Origin: Streptomyces albus subsp. albus
GTDB lineage: Bacteria > Actinomycetota > Actinomycetes > Streptomycetales > Streptomycetaceae
Length of the DNA stretch: 60,579 nt
NCBI RefSeq assembly: GCF_000725885.1
Contig: NZ_JODR01000035.1
Coordinates: 1 to 60,579, forward strand
Direction of reading: 5' to 3'
Shown here piece by piece: positions 40,436-49,965 of this stretch. A program made the translations under genes and the position numbers. Under the pieces are notes generated by a model. That model ran no database searches. It saw only the letters and a program-made list of their open reading frames with translations, and was not told the DNA's origin. Numbering within the stretch: the stretch's first letter is position 1; each line of letters opens with the position of its first letter.

Positions 40436-42001
40436 GTGAGAGAAGACGCAGCGAACCCGGACGTTCTCGTAGTCGGCTACGGCCCTGTGGGACAAGTGCT
40501 GTCGATCATGCTCGCCCAGCGCGGCTGGCAGGTGACCGTGGTCGAGAAGCACATCGAGCCCTACGCCCTGCCCCGGGCGGTCTCCTTCGACCGTCACATC
40601 GGCCGTCTCCTGGGCACGGTGGGCGTCGCCGACGCGCTCGTCCCGGTCGGCGAGGCGACCGAGGACTACGTCGTCGTCAACGGCGACGGGCAGACGCTGA
40701 TGCACTTCGATCTGGAGCGGGACAGCCGGCACCGCTGGCCGGAGACGACCGCCATCTACCAGCCGGGCCTGGAGGCGGCTCTCGTCGAGCGCGGCGAGCA
40801 GCTGTCCAATCTGCGTGTGCTGCGCGGTCACGAGGCGGTCGGCCTGACCGAGAAGGACGACTCGGTCCAGCTCGCCGTCCGTACGGCGGACAGCGAGCAC
40901 ACCCTCACCGCCCGCTGGCTGGTCGGCTGCGACGGGGCCAACAGCCATGTGCGCGGCCATCTGGACGTCCCGTTCTCCGTCTCCGACTACGCCGCCGACT
41001 GGATGGCGTGCGATGTCATGCCGCACGACCCCGCACAACTCCCCTCGGGGAACGTGCAGATCGCCGATCCGGCCCAGCCCCGCGTCGATCTGTCGGCCGG
41101 ACCCGGCCACAACCGCTACGAGTTCCTGCGGCTTCCCGAGCAGTCCTTCGAGGACTTCAACACCGTGGAGAGCGCCTGGCGTCTCCTCGGCCATTTCCAG
41201 GTCACCCCGGACAAGGCGACGCTGCAACGGTACGTCGCCTACACCTGTGTGGGCCGCAACGCCGACCGCTGGCGTTCGGACGGCCCAGGACGGGTCTTCC
41301 TCGCGGGGGACGCCGCCCACACCATGCCGCCGCACGCCGGGCAGGGCATGTGCACGGGAATCCGGGACGCGACCAACCTGGCGTGGAAGCTGCATCTGGT
41401 CCTGGCCGGTTCGGCCGGCGAGGAGTTGCTGGACACCTACGAGGCCGAGCGCCGCCCCGACGCCCAGCGTGCCATCGACCTGTCGGTGACCCTGGGCGAG
41501 CTCATCGGCACCATCGACCCGGCCGTCGCCGGCTACCGGGACAGCGCCCTGCTGTCCCTGAGCCCCGAGGACGCTCCGCCGCGCACCGCCGAGGAGTTCG
41601 CACGCCCGGGTGAGGAGGCGGTGAAGGCCGGGCTGTTCCAGGAGGCCGCCGACGGCATGTTCGCCGGGGTGGACAGCCGGGTCGTCCCCCAGGCCCGCTC
41701 CTCCCGTACAGACGCCGGTGAGCTGTGCGGCGGCGACTTCGTCCTGCTCACCCTGGACGACCCGGAGACGCTGGTGGAGCCGGGCCTGGCCGGCCGGCTG
41801 CGCGACCTGGGCGGCGAGATCGTCCATCTGACGCCCGACGTCGACATCGACGGCACCTACACCGCCTGGCTGAGGGAGAAGGTGCCGGCACCGGCCGCGC
41901 TGGTCCGTCCCGACTTCCAGGTCTACGGCGCGGCACGCGACCGCACCGAGATGACCGAGCTCCTGGGCGGCCTGCTGAAGGCCGTGGGAGCGCCCTCGTA
42001 G
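40436..42001 (+). CDS. FAD-dependent aromatic hydroxylase (MhpA/RdmE-like)
   Basis: 521 aa. GYGPVGQVLSIMLAQRGW is the FAD Rossmann loop (about 14-31). GCDGANSHVR is the DG motif, and GDAAHTMPPHAGQGM the second FAD motif. The C-terminal 130 residues form the thioredoxin-like domain seen in phenol and polyketide hydroxylases. It inserts oxygen into an aromatic ring using NAD(P)H and oxygen. It stands at the head of the block with methyltransferase, quinone reductase, adenylating enzyme and acyltransferase. Hydroxylation or oxidation of the naphthoate/naphthoquinone ring is therefore the likely task. GTG start 40436. No operator palindrome is visible upstream. Confidence 0.88.
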   Translation: MREDAANPDVLVVGYGPVGQVLSIMLAQRGWQVTVVEKHIEPYALPRAVSFDRHIGRLLGTVGVADALVPVGEATEDYVVVNGDGQTLMHFDLERDSRHRWPETTAIYQPGLEAALVERGEQLSNLRVLRGHEAVGLTEKDDSVQLAVRTADSEHTLTARWLVGCDGANSHVRGHLDVPFSVSDYAADWMACDVMPHDPAQLPSGNVQIADPAQPRVDLSAGPGHNRYEFLRLPEQSFEDFNTVESAWRLLGHFQVTPDKATLQRYVAYTCVGRNADRWRSDGPGRVFLAGDAAHTMPPHAGQGMCTGIRDATNLAWKLHLVLAGSAGEELLDTYEAERRPDAQRAIDLSVTLGELIGTIDPAVAGYRDSALLSLSPEDAPPRTAEEFARPGEEAVKAGLFQEAADGMFAGVDSRVVPQARSSRTDAGELCGGDFVLLTLDDPETLVEPGLAGRLRDLGGEIVHLTPDVDIDGTYTAWLREKVPAPAALVRPDFQVYGAARDRTEMTELLGGLLKAVGAPS

Positions 42002-42030
42002 AGGGCACGGCGGGCCGCGCACGCCGTCCT

Positions 42031-42091
42031 GGCCCCTCCCGTGCCCGTGCCCCCCGCCGCGGTGGCGGGGGGCACGGGCACGGGAGGGGCC
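42031..42091. terminator. Very strong bidirectional terminator, 28-bp perfect stem
   Basis: Arms 42031-42058 and 42064-42091 are exact reverse complements around a 5-nt loop, between the convergent FAD hydroxylase (+) and methyltransferase (-) genes. Confidence 0.93.
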
Positions 42092-42097
42092 GGCGGA

Positions 42098-43141
42098 CTA
42101 CGACGGTTTGCGTGCGCAGAGCATGATGGCCTCTTCCATGCCCAGGACCGTCCGCGAGGTGAGCTCGAAGCCCGCTGTGCCGAGCCACTGCTCGAACTCC
42201 CTGCCCGTGTACACCATCCCCTCGCCGGAGGCGAAGGCGAGGAAGTACGCGGACAGATACGCCGCCTGCACGGGCCCCGTCTCGTCGTCGTGCTGGTAGG
42301 GCGCGATGATGAACAGACCCCCGCCCGGCGGCAGCGCCCGGTACGCCTTGGCCAGGAGCTGCTGGATGCGTTCGGGCGACCAGATCTCCAGGAAGTGCGC
42401 GAAGAGCACCGCGTCGCAGCCGGACGGGAACTCGTCGCTGAAGGCGTCGATGCCGGCGACGTCCACCCTGTCCGCCAGGTCCAGCTCCCCGACCCGCTTT
42501 CTGGCCTTGTCCGCGACCGAGGGCAGGTCGGCGATCGTCATACGCAGATGGGGCCAGCGGTCGGCGAGGTTCTCCGCGTTGGCGGCGGTGCCGCCGCCGA
42601 CGTCCAGCAGGTGCCGATATCCGGAAAGGTCGAGGTTCTCCTTAATGGCCGCGCCGAACTTCCGGCTGTGGAAGGCCATCATCGTGTGGAATTCGGCCTC
42701 CAGCTCGGCGTTTTCGGTGAGCCGCTCGTAGAGGTTGTCGGAATTCCCCGCCATGACACGCTGCAAGCCGACGTTGGTGTTCTCCTGCACCGATTCGGGG
42801 AGCCAGGTCAGCGCGCGGTACATATTGCGGCTCTCACGGGTGATGATCGACGTCATCGTCCCCTCGTAGTCGCCGCTGACCCCCTTCGTCAGGGGGGTGT
42901 TGTAATAGCTCCCGCCTTCCTTGCGCAGCAGACCCAGCACGGTGCATCCCAGGAGGAGGATGCGGGCCGGCTGCTCCTCCAGGCCCAGCCGCTGCGCGAC
43001 GTCCTTGACGGAGAGACCGGGTTCGTTCTCCAGCGCGACGAAGAGACCGGCCCGGCACGCGGCGACGAGATACTGGAACCGGTAGTGGTCCGCCAGCATG
43101 ATTTCGAGCTGCGTCTCGACGGGCAGTTCCGACAGTTCCAT
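42098..43141 (-). CDS. SAM-dependent methyltransferase of the aromatic O-methyltransferase family
   Basis: 347 aa from ATG 43141 (AAGGAG upstream). The N-terminal 100 residues form the winged-helix dimerisation domain (LVAACRAGLFVALENEPGLSVKDVAQRLGL region). The SAM site starts LLDVGGGTAANAENLA, with MTIADLPSV as motif II. HFLE in VLFAHFLEIWS is where family members carry the catalytic His. Relatives include TcmO-, DnrK- and CalO6-type enzymes that methylate polyketide or aromatic hydroxyls, and a few do C-methylation. It lies in the quinone block and follows the WrbA-like gene by 60 nt on the same strand. It would methylate the naphthoquinone, by analogy with menaquinone and its methyl group. 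Carbon or oxygen target not decidable. Confidence 0.87.
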   Translation of the reverse strand: MELSELPVETQLEIMLADHYRFQYLVAACRAGLFVALENEPGLSVKDVAQRLGLEEQPARILLLGCTVLGLLRKEGGSYYNTPLTKGVSGDYEGTMTSIITRESRNMYRALTWLPESVQENTNVGLQRVMAGNSDNLYERLTENAELEAEFHTMMAFHSRKFGAAIKENLDLSGYRHLLDVGGGTAANAENLADRWPHLRMTIADLPSVADKARKRVGELDLADRVDVAGIDAFSDEFPSGCDAVLFAHFLEIWSPERIQQLLAKAYRALPPGGGLFIIAPYQHDDETGPVQAAYLSAYFLAFASGEGMVYTGREFEQWLGTAGFELTSRTVLGMEEAIMLCARKPS

Positions 43142-43201
43142 TTCGCTCCTTCGAAGATGTGTGGTGCCGCGCCGAACGCCCTCGCCCGGAGCGGGGCCGG
43201 C

Positions 43202-43825
43202 TCAGGCGGCGGGTTCGGCGGGCGACAGGCGGGCGGCGGTACGGGCCACCAGCGCGCCCGTGAAGCGAGCCGCTTCCAGATCGCCGTCGGTCGGCATCAG
43301 CCCCTCGGGGCCGCCTGCCTGAGCGACCGGCCCGTACGGGCTGGAGGCGCGGAACTGCACCGGGTCGGCGTAGCCGGGGGAGACGATCAGCATGCCGAAG
43401 TGCATCATCGCGGTCAGCAGGTCGTGAACGGTCTGCTCCATACCGCCGTGCGGGCTCGACGCCGTGGAGAACGCGGCACCCACCTTCCCCTGGAGCACCC
43501 CGTTCATCCACAGCCCGGAGGCGCCCTCCAGGAAGTGGCGCATCGACGCCGCCATCCCGCCGAACCGGGTGCCGCTGCCCAGGATGATCGCGTCGGCCCA
43601 GACCAGATCGTCGAGGGTGGCGACGGGGTGCGGGGCGACGCGCTCGGTGAACAGGGCTCCGGTGTGCGGCGCCCGGGCCAGTGCCTCGTCGCCGCGGATG
43701 TCGGCGACCCGCAGCAGACGGACGTCGTGATCGTTCCCCTCCTTCGCGGCGCCTTCCGCGACCGCACCGGCCAACGACATGTTCGACCCGGCATGGCTGT
43801 GAGCGATGACTGCGATCCTGGCCAT
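43202..43825 (-). CDS. WrbA-like flavodoxin-fold quinone reductase
   Basis: 207 aa. The N-terminal phosphate loop AHSHAGSNMSLAGAVAEGA, the middle loop ILGSGTRFGGMAASMRHFLE and SSPHGGMEQTVHDLLTAMMHFGM match NAD(P)H:quinone oxidoreductases of the WrbA group, which bind FMN and reduce quinones by two electrons. In a naphthoquinone-making cluster it may keep the ring in its hydroquinone form for methylation or activation, or protect the cell against redox cycling. First gene of a WrbA-methyltransferase unit. It is divergent from the adenylating enzyme gene, with an operator in the 201-nt gap. Confidence 0.88.
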   Translation of the reverse strand: MARIAVIAHSHAGSNMSLAGAVAEGAAKEGNDHDVRLLRVADIRGDEALARAPHTGALFTERVAPHPVATLDDLVWADAIILGSGTRFGGMAASMRHFLEGASGLWMNGVLQGKVGAAFSTASSPHGGMEQTVHDLLTAMMHFGMLIVSPGYADPVQFRASSPYGPVAQAGGPEGLMPTDGDLEAARFTGALVARTAARLSPAEPAA

Positions 43826-43986
43826 AGAGCAGCAGACTCCAAATTCTCGGCGGGAAGGAATGACGGGGCGGGAGGAGAAGCGAGAGGCGAAGTGCCGGAG
43901 CCGGTACCCGCGTTCCCGCCAAAAGGGTCCTCGCGTGCCTCACGCTAGACTCGTCGCCCCTGGTCCCGGCCCCGCGACCGGGCACA

Positions 43987-44002
43987 CTAGGGGATTCCCT
44001 AT
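43987..44002. promoter_or_regulatory. PAS-LuxR-type operator, site 9 (CTAGGGGATTCCCTAT)
   Basis: Matches 14 of 16 consensus positions and is nearly a perfect palindrome. It lies 24 bp upstream of ATG 44027 and 161 bp from the WrbA-like start. The short distance to 44027 suggests the adenylating enzyme mRNA is leaderless or nearly so. Confidence 0.75.
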
Positions 44003-44026
44003 TCGGTCCTTGCGGATACTGCCGCC

Positions 44027-45109
44027 ATGGTGACGATGAGCGCGGAGGAATCCAGATCGCTGACCGACGGTTGGCTGGCCTGGGACCTCGACGAGTGGAC
44101 ACGGCACGTGCTGCGGCGGCAATTCGATCCGGAAACGGGGTCCCCCTACTGGCTCAAGCGCCGTAACGAGCTGGACTTCGACCCGCTCTCACTCACCGGC
44201 TACGACGACCTGGCCGCATTCGGCCACTTCGATCTCGCCGTCCTGCGGGATTTCGACCCGGCCGATCTCGTCCCGACCGCCGTGCCGCGTCCGCTCGGCG
44301 GCCGGGTCCGGGAGACCGGCGGCACCACGGGCAAACCGGGCCGTGTCTTCTACACCGGGAAGATGACGGCCGCCCGGACCGCCTGGCGGTTCCACGGCTT
44401 GCTGGCGGCCGGGTTCCGGCCCGGCGCCACCTGGCTCCACGCAGGCCCCACCGGGCCGCACATCGTCGGCGAGGAGGCCGATTTCCTGGCCCACCTGGCC
44501 GGGTCCACCGTGTACACCATCGACCTCGACGCACGGTGGATCAAGCACCTCATCCGCGGTGGCCGGCTGCTGGAGATGGAGGAGTACGTCGACCACGTCG
44601 TCGAGCAGATCACCGACATCCTCGAGACCTGCTCCGTCGACTACCTGCACAGCACCCCCGCCACGGTGCAGGCCCTCATCAACCGCCGTCCCGATCTGGT
44701 GGCGCGTCTGTCCGGGGTCTACCTCGGCGGCACCCAGCTCACCCCCGACGCCTACCGCAGGTTCGCCGAGGCCATGCCCGGCGGGGTGATCGGGACCATC
44801 TACGGCAACACCCTCGGCTGCGCCAACGGCCTCCCCTCGCCCGACGGGGGCGCCACGCTCCCCTACGTGCCCAACTACCCGCAGCTGACCATGACCGTGG
44901 TCGACAAGACCGATCCCGGGCGCGTCGTGGACTACGGCGAGGTGGGCCAGGTGCGGCTGACCGTGCTGCACGAGGACCTGTTCCTGCCCCACATCCTCGA
45001 ACGCGACCAGGCGATCCGCTTCCGGACCTCGGAGGAGTGGCCCTGCGACGGTGTGGCCAACGTACAGCCGCTCCAGGTCAGCTCGGAGAGGCCCGAGGGC
45101 CTGTACTGA
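44027..45109 (+). CDS. PaaK-like adenylate-forming enzyme (aryl acid activation)
   Basis: 360 aa. The ATP loop reads ETGGTTGKPGRVFYT at about 92-106. IGTIYGNTLGC corresponds to the YG(S/T)TE adenine motif region, and VDYGEVGQVRLTVLHEDLFLP to the G-x-x-G-x-h stretch before the hinge. This is the pattern of phenylacetate-CoA ligase/F390 synthetase-type enzymes. Those are about 430 aa; here the small C-terminal domain appears short or missing, so it may only adenylate. The natural substrate by context is 1,4-dihydroxy-6-naphthoate or a derivative. It would be activated for transfer to CoA or a carrier protein. ATG 44027 or ATG 44036. Followed by a discrete acyltransferase on the other strand. 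Confidence 0.8.
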   Translation: MVTMSAEESRSLTDGWLAWDLDEWTRHVLRRQFDPETGSPYWLKRRNELDFDPLSLTGYDDLAAFGHFDLAVLRDFDPADLVPTAVPRPLGGRVRETGGTTGKPGRVFYTGKMTAARTAWRFHGLLAAGFRPGATWLHAGPTGPHIVGEEADFLAHLAGSTVYTIDLDARWIKHLIRGGRLLEMEEYVDHVVEQITDILETCSVDYLHSTPATVQALINRRPDLVARLSGVYLGGTQLTPDAYRRFAEAMPGGVIGTIYGNTLGCANGLPSPDGGATLPYVPNYPQLTMTVVDKTDPGRVVDYGEVGQVRLTVLHEDLFLPHILERDQAIRFRTSEEWPCDGVANVQPLQVSSERPEGLY

Positions 45110-45113
45110 GTCC

Positions 45114-45145
45114 GGGCGGCGGCCGGGGCCCCTCCCCCGCCGCCC
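45114..45145. terminator. Stem-loop between convergent genes
   Basis: GGGCGGCGG (45114-45122) pairs with CCGCCGCCC (45137-45145), just after the adenylating enzyme stop. Confidence 0.6.
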
Positions 45146-45193
45146 CCTCCTCGCCGCCTCCCCGTCCGCCGTGGCAGGGCGCCGGCCGCCGTG

Positions 45194-46183
45194 TCACCGG
45201 CGCAGCCGCACCCCGTGCTCGAACACCGCCGCCGCTGCCCGCGGCACCGCGTCCGGGCTGTCGACGAAGACGACGGGGAACGGGTAGCGCAGCGCGTTCA
45301 GGATGGGCGAAGGGCCCACGACCAGTCCCAGTCCGGCGCCGTGCCGGTGCAGCTGGCGGGTCAGATGCACCAGGCTGATGGGCGCGACGACGTTGTCGAC
45401 GAACATCGCGCGCACCTCGTCGGCACGCTTCAGCGTCTTCTGTTCCAGGGACGAGCAGAGCGTCAGCTCCGGGTCGGTGAACGACACGGCCGAGACGTGC
45501 TCGCGGGTCGCCTCGCGGGCCCGGGCCCGCAGCGGGCTGTGCACCGCCACGTCGGCGCCCTCGGTGACGTTGACCATGCCGCCGGTCTCGGCGCTGAGCT
45601 TCTCCAGCTCGTCCCGGTAGCCGCTGAGCATGACGATCCGCACCTTGCGGTCCGCGTCCCAGCCGAAGTCGCAGCTCAGGTAGATGCCGTCACGGTCGGC
45701 GTACAGCCCGGCCGGGTCGTCGTCCGGCCCCAGGTAGGCGGAGGCGATGGCTTCCTCCCGGCCCGGCTCCGCCCGCCCGGGCTCCTCCTGTCCCGTCTCT
45801 TCCCCGGTCGTCGCGTGCAGCGGCTGGTGTTCACCGCGCACCAGCACATCCATCAGCTCCCGGCGTTCGCACGCCCCCGCGACGCACGAGGCGACCATGC
45901 CGCCCAGGCTCATTCCGCCGGTCATGTGCGGGCGCAGCCCCTTCCCGGCGAGCACGTCCTGGATGCCGAGCTGGGCGGCGGCCAGCCCCACGGACACCAC
46001 GCGCCGCCGCACCTCGTCGTCGTGGTCCCCGTTCTGCCGCACCAGGGTCTCCACGTCGAGGCCGGTCCACGCCGATGCCTGCGCGAACGACTCGCGCACC
46101 GCCGGATAGCGGTCGTAGAACTCGATGACCCCGCTGGGCTCGTAGTGGAAGAGGTTCGTACCGAATATGGACGCCAGAGCCAT
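45194..46183 (-). CDS. Discrete acyltransferase, FabD/AT-like
   Basis: 329 aa. The nucleophile elbow reads GMSLGGM instead of GHSLGE: the Ser is kept, the preceding His is Met and the following Glu is Gly. The second catalytic His is in AVHSPLRA (family A-x-H-S-x-x-M). The FGTNLFHYEP start replaces the usual F-x-G-Q-G. An acidic insert (GEETGQEEPGRAEPG) lies mid-protein. FabD/AT proteins move acyl groups between CoA and acyl carrier proteins. A stand-alone AT in a cluster with cis-AT modules suggests a special acyl group. By context this is the naphthoyl unit activated by the enzyme at 44027-45109. Proof-reading hydrolysis is the alternative. Strong GGGAGGTG ribosome site. Confidence 0.75.
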   Translation of the reverse strand: MALASIFGTNLFHYEPSGVIEFYDRYPAVRESFAQASAWTGLDVETLVRQNGDHDDEVRRRVVSVGLAAAQLGIQDVLAGKGLRPHMTGGMSLGGMVASCVAGACERRELMDVLVRGEHQPLHATTGEETGQEEPGRAEPGREEAIASAYLGPDDDPAGLYADRDGIYLSCDFGWDADRKVRIVMLSGYRDELEKLSAETGGMVNVTEGADVAVHSPLRARAREATREHVSAVSFTDPELTLCSSLEQKTLKRADEVRAMFVDNVVAPISLVHLTRQLHRHGAGLGLVVGPSPILNALRYPFPVVFVDSPDAVPRAAAAVFEHGVRLRR

Positions 46184-46224
46184 GTGTCACCTCCCATGAC
46201 GCCGGTCACGCTAGGGGAGGAAGT

Positions 46225-46240
46225 CGAGGGACTTTGCCAG
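46225..46240. promoter_or_regulatory. PAS-LuxR-type operator, site 10 (CGAGGGACTTTGCCAG)
   Basis: Matches 12 of 16 consensus positions on the plus strand and 12 on the minus strand. It lies 41 bp upstream of the acyltransferase start, between that gene and the response regulator stop. Confidence 0.5.
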
Positions 46241-46259
46241 AGGCGCGAGGGCCGCCCGG

Positions 46260-46916
46260 TTACGAGTCGACGATGCCGGCGTCGTGCGCGAGCAGCCCGG
46301 CCTGGGTGCGGTTGACGCAGCCCAGTTTCTCCAGGGTGCGCGACACATAGCCCTTGATGGTGGCCTCGGAGAGGTACAGCCGCGCCGCGATCTGCGCGTT
46401 CGACAGTCCCTCACCCAGACCGGCCAGCACCTGGAGCTCCCGTTCGGTCAGCGAGCCGATCAGCTCGCGTGCGCGGTCCCGGGCCGAGAGGCTGTCCGTC
46501 GACGCGGCGATGAGCCGGCGGGCGACGGTGGGCGACAGCACGGTGTGGCCCTGCGCGGCCGAGCGCACCAGCCCGATCAGTTCCTCCGGCGGCGTGGACT
46601 TGACCAGGAAGCCGGTGGCGCCGGCCCGCAGGGCGCGCAGCACGTACGGGTCGGCGTCGAAGGTGGTCAGCACCACGATGTGCGGCGGTTCCGGCAGCTC
46701 GTTGATGCGTTCGATCGCGGTGAGCCCGTCCATGCCCGGCATGCGCAGGTCCATCAGCACCACGTCCGGCCGGTCGCGTCCGACGGCGGCGAGACCGGCG
46801 GCGCCGTCGTCCTCGTCGGCGACGACCTCGATGTCCTCGGCCGAGCCGAGAATGGTGCGCAGGAACACCCGCACCATGGGCTCGTCGTCGACCACCAGCA
46901 CTCTGGGCATGCTCAC
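46260..46916 (-). CDS. NarL-type response regulator of a two-component system
   Basis: 218 aa from GTG 46916, or 216 from ATG 46910. The receiver has VVDDE, the phospho-Asp in VVLMDLRMPGMDG, Thr in VLTTFD and Lys in VKSTPP. The LuxR helix-turn-helix is LTERELQVLAGLGEGLSNAQIAARLYLSEATIKGYV (motifs split here). All canonical residues are present. It overlaps the kinase gene by 4 nt (GTGA). The system is divergent from the YceI-ABC exporter operon, the usual layout for a drug- or envelope-sensing pair that controls its transporter. Confidence 0.93.
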   Translation of the reverse strand: MSMPRVLVVDDEPMVRVFLRTILGSAEDIEVVADEDDGAAGLAAVGRDRPDVVLMDLRMPGMDGLTAIERINELPEPPHIVVLTTFDADPYVLRALRAGATGFLVKSTPPEELIGLVRSAAQGHTVLSPTVARRLIAASTDSLSARDRARELIGSLTERELQVLAGLGEGLSNAQIAARLYLSEATIKGYVSRTLEKLGCVNRTQAGLLAHDAGIVDS

Positions 46917-48112
46917 ACCGTCGTTTCCGCAGTCGGTACGTGCGCGGGCAGGGTCGCCTCGACGCTGAATCCGCCGTCGGGGCTGGGGCCCGCGCGGAGC
47001 TTGCCGTGCACCAGGTCGATGCGCTGTCGCAGATGGGCGATGCCCAGTCCCGAGCCGGAGCCGGCGAGGGTGCTGCTCGGCCTGCCGGTCGGTGGCGTGT
47101 TGTGCACGGTGAGCCGCAGCCGCGCCTCGTCGTATTCGACCCGCACGGTCACCCTGGCGCCCGGCGCATGCTTGCGCACATTGGTCAGCGCCTCACGCAG
47201 TACCCGGTAGGCGACGCGTCCGACGACGGGCGAGGCGTGCGCCGGGTCGCCTTCCTGGACCAGTTCGGTGGGTATGCCCACCGCGGCCGATTCGGCGACC
47301 AGATCGTCGAACCCGCCCACCGACGGGGTGCGGTCGCCGTCGGATGGGGTGCGCAGGATGCTGACGAGGTCCCGGAGTTCGTCGAGGGCCTGGCAGCCCG
47401 CGGCCCGCAGCTCCTCGGCGGCCTGCCGGGTGTTCTCGTCCTCGGCGGTCACCCGCAGCGCTCCGGCCTGGAGCACCATCAGACTCACCCGGTGCGTGAC
47501 GACGTCGTGCATCTCGCCGGCCAGCCGCACCCGCTCCTCGGCGCGCGCCTGTTCGGCCAGCAGGTGCTGCTCCCGCTCGGCACGTTCGGCCCGTTCGACC
47601 AGGGCCTGCACCATCCGTTTCCGGGCATCGAGGTACAGCGCGAGCAGCGGACCGACCGCGGTGCGCAGCAGCCCGATCGTCATGGTGGTGAACGAGGAGT
47701 CCCACGGCCGCATGACGACGACGGTGAAGGCGGCGAGCACGGCGAAGGCGATCCGGCGGTTTTGCAGGTAGAACAGCGGGCCGTAGGCGGCCGGCAGGGT
47801 GGAGTAGGGGGCCCAGAGGCCGTCGGGGTGCGCCGGCTCCAGCATCCCCGCAGGTGAGACGAGCAAGGTCACCGTGAGGGTGAACGCGGCGAGCACCCCG
47901 ACGACGGTGAGCGGCGCGACGCGGCGGACGGCCAGCGTGCCGCCGGCGAGTATCTGCGCACCCAGCAGGACCCAGGCCCCGGTGCCCGGGTCCCGCGGCC
48001 ACCACGTGGTGCCGGCCAGCGTCGTCACGGTGTCGAGCAGCACGAAGGCGACCGCGATCGCCACATCCACGGCGACCCAGTGCCGGCGGTGCCAGGGACC
48101 CCCCTCTGTCAT
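46913..48112 (-). CDS. Sensor histidine kinase (HisKA_3 type)
   Basis: 399 aa from ATG 48112. A GTG at 48136 would add eight residues. About five hydrophobic segments fill residues 12-150 with short loops and no large outer domain, suggesting intramembrane sensing. The phospho-acceptor His is in AGEMHDVVTHRVSLM, and the ATP lid carries LREALTNVRKHAPGA and GSGLGIAHLRQRI. It phosphorylates the regulator at 46260-46916. The pair may sense the hydrophobic product or membrane stress and switch on the exporter encoded divergently. Confidence 0.92.
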   Translation of the reverse strand: MTEGGPWHRRHWVAVDVAIAVAFVLLDTVTTLAGTTWWPRDPGTGAWVLLGAQILAGGTLAVRRVAPLTVVGVLAAFTLTVTLLVSPAGMLEPAHPDGLWAPYSTLPAAYGPLFYLQNRRIAFAVLAAFTVVVMRPWDSSFTTMTIGLLRTAVGPLLALYLDARKRMVQALVERAERAEREQHLLAEQARAEERVRLAGEMHDVVTHRVSLMVLQAGALRVTAEDENTRQAAEELRAAGCQALDELRDLVSILRTPSDGDRTPSVGGFDDLVAESAAVGIPTELVQEGDPAHASPVVGRVAYRVLREALTNVRKHAPGARVTVRVEYDEARLRLTVHNTPPTGRPSSTLAGSGSGLGIAHLRQRIDLVHGKLRAGPSPDGGFSVEATLPAHVPTAETTV

Positions 48113-48415
48113 GCCCTCACTGTAGGGCACACGCACTGCCGTTCGGCCCGCTCCGGATCAACGGCGGGGTGCTTGGCCGTTCTTCGCCGAGCGAGGCATT
48201 CCGGGGCGGCGGCCCACGGTTCCGGGCGGGTGACGGGCGTTTCACGGGTAAGCCGGGGGGCGGCTGCCGGGCGGCCGGTGCGGGAAGAACCTACCTCCGT
48301 TCCGTGCGGACCCTACGAAAGTCGTATGCCGCCCGCGACGACCCGCCGTTCGTCGTATCCGGAAACGACCGGCGGCCCTGCCGCGGGGCGGTGCCGGTGC
48401 GGTGCACTGGGTGGC
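48113..48415. promoter_or_regulatory. 303-nt divergent promoter region of the kinase and the YceI/ABC operon
   Basis: No protein-coding signal and no CTAG-armed operator is visible. TACGAAAGTCGTA near 48329-48341 is a short near-palindrome with CGTCGTA repeated nearby, a possible site for the two-component regulator. Confidence 0.4.
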
Positions 48416-48915
48416 ATGAATACGACGGGCAGCAACGCCACGGCGATCCCCCGGCTCGGGCACTACACGATCGACACGTCCCGCTCGTCGATCGCGTTCA
48501 CCTCGCGGCACTTCTTCAATCTCCTGCCGGTGCACGGCACGTTCGGGATCCGGGCGGGCACGGTCGAGGTGGCCGAGCCCCTGTCCGAGTCGAGTGTGCG
48601 GGTGGAAGTAGACGCCGGGAGCATCAGCAGCGGGAACGAACAGCGGGACGCCGCGGTGCGGTCGGCGAAGTTCCTCGACACCGACCGCCGTCCCCTGTTC
48701 ACGTTCGTCTCGGAGCGGGTGGACACCACGACCGTCTCCGGCACGCTCACCGCGTGCGGCGTCGAGCGGCCCGTGAGCCTGTCGGTCGTGCACTCGGAGG
48801 TGGCCGAGGAGACGTTCACCGTCCGGGCCACGGCCAGGATCGACCGTACGGACTTCGGGATCACGGCGGCCCGCGCCATGGCGGGGCGTGTGCTCGACCT
48901 GACGCTGGAGGCCAC

Positions 48916-48931
<16 letters not shown>
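48416..48931 (+). CDS. YceI-family lipocalin-like protein, cytoplasmic
   Basis: 171 aa from ATG 48416. GHYTIDTSRSSIAFTSRHF opens the YceI beta-barrel and HGTFGIRAGTVEV, SVRVEVDAGSISSGNEQRD, FLDTDRRPLFTF and TDFGITAARAMAG are family marks. YceI proteins bind polyisoprenoid or quinone-like lipids in the barrel. This one has no signal peptide, so it should be cytosolic. Its end overlaps the ABC ATPase gene, so it is made together with the exporter. It could hold a hydrophobic pathway compound, such as the naphthoquinone unit or the finished macrolide, before export. Confidence 0.85.

Positions 48932-49961
<1,030 letters not shown>

Positions 49962-49965
<4 letters not shown>

Noticed and set aside
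42031..42091. The long inverted repeat considered as an insertion-sequence end or CRISPR unit
   Set aside because: It is a single hairpin between two convergent stop codons with a 5-nt loop, which fits a terminator. No transposase, target duplication or repeat-spacer array is present.
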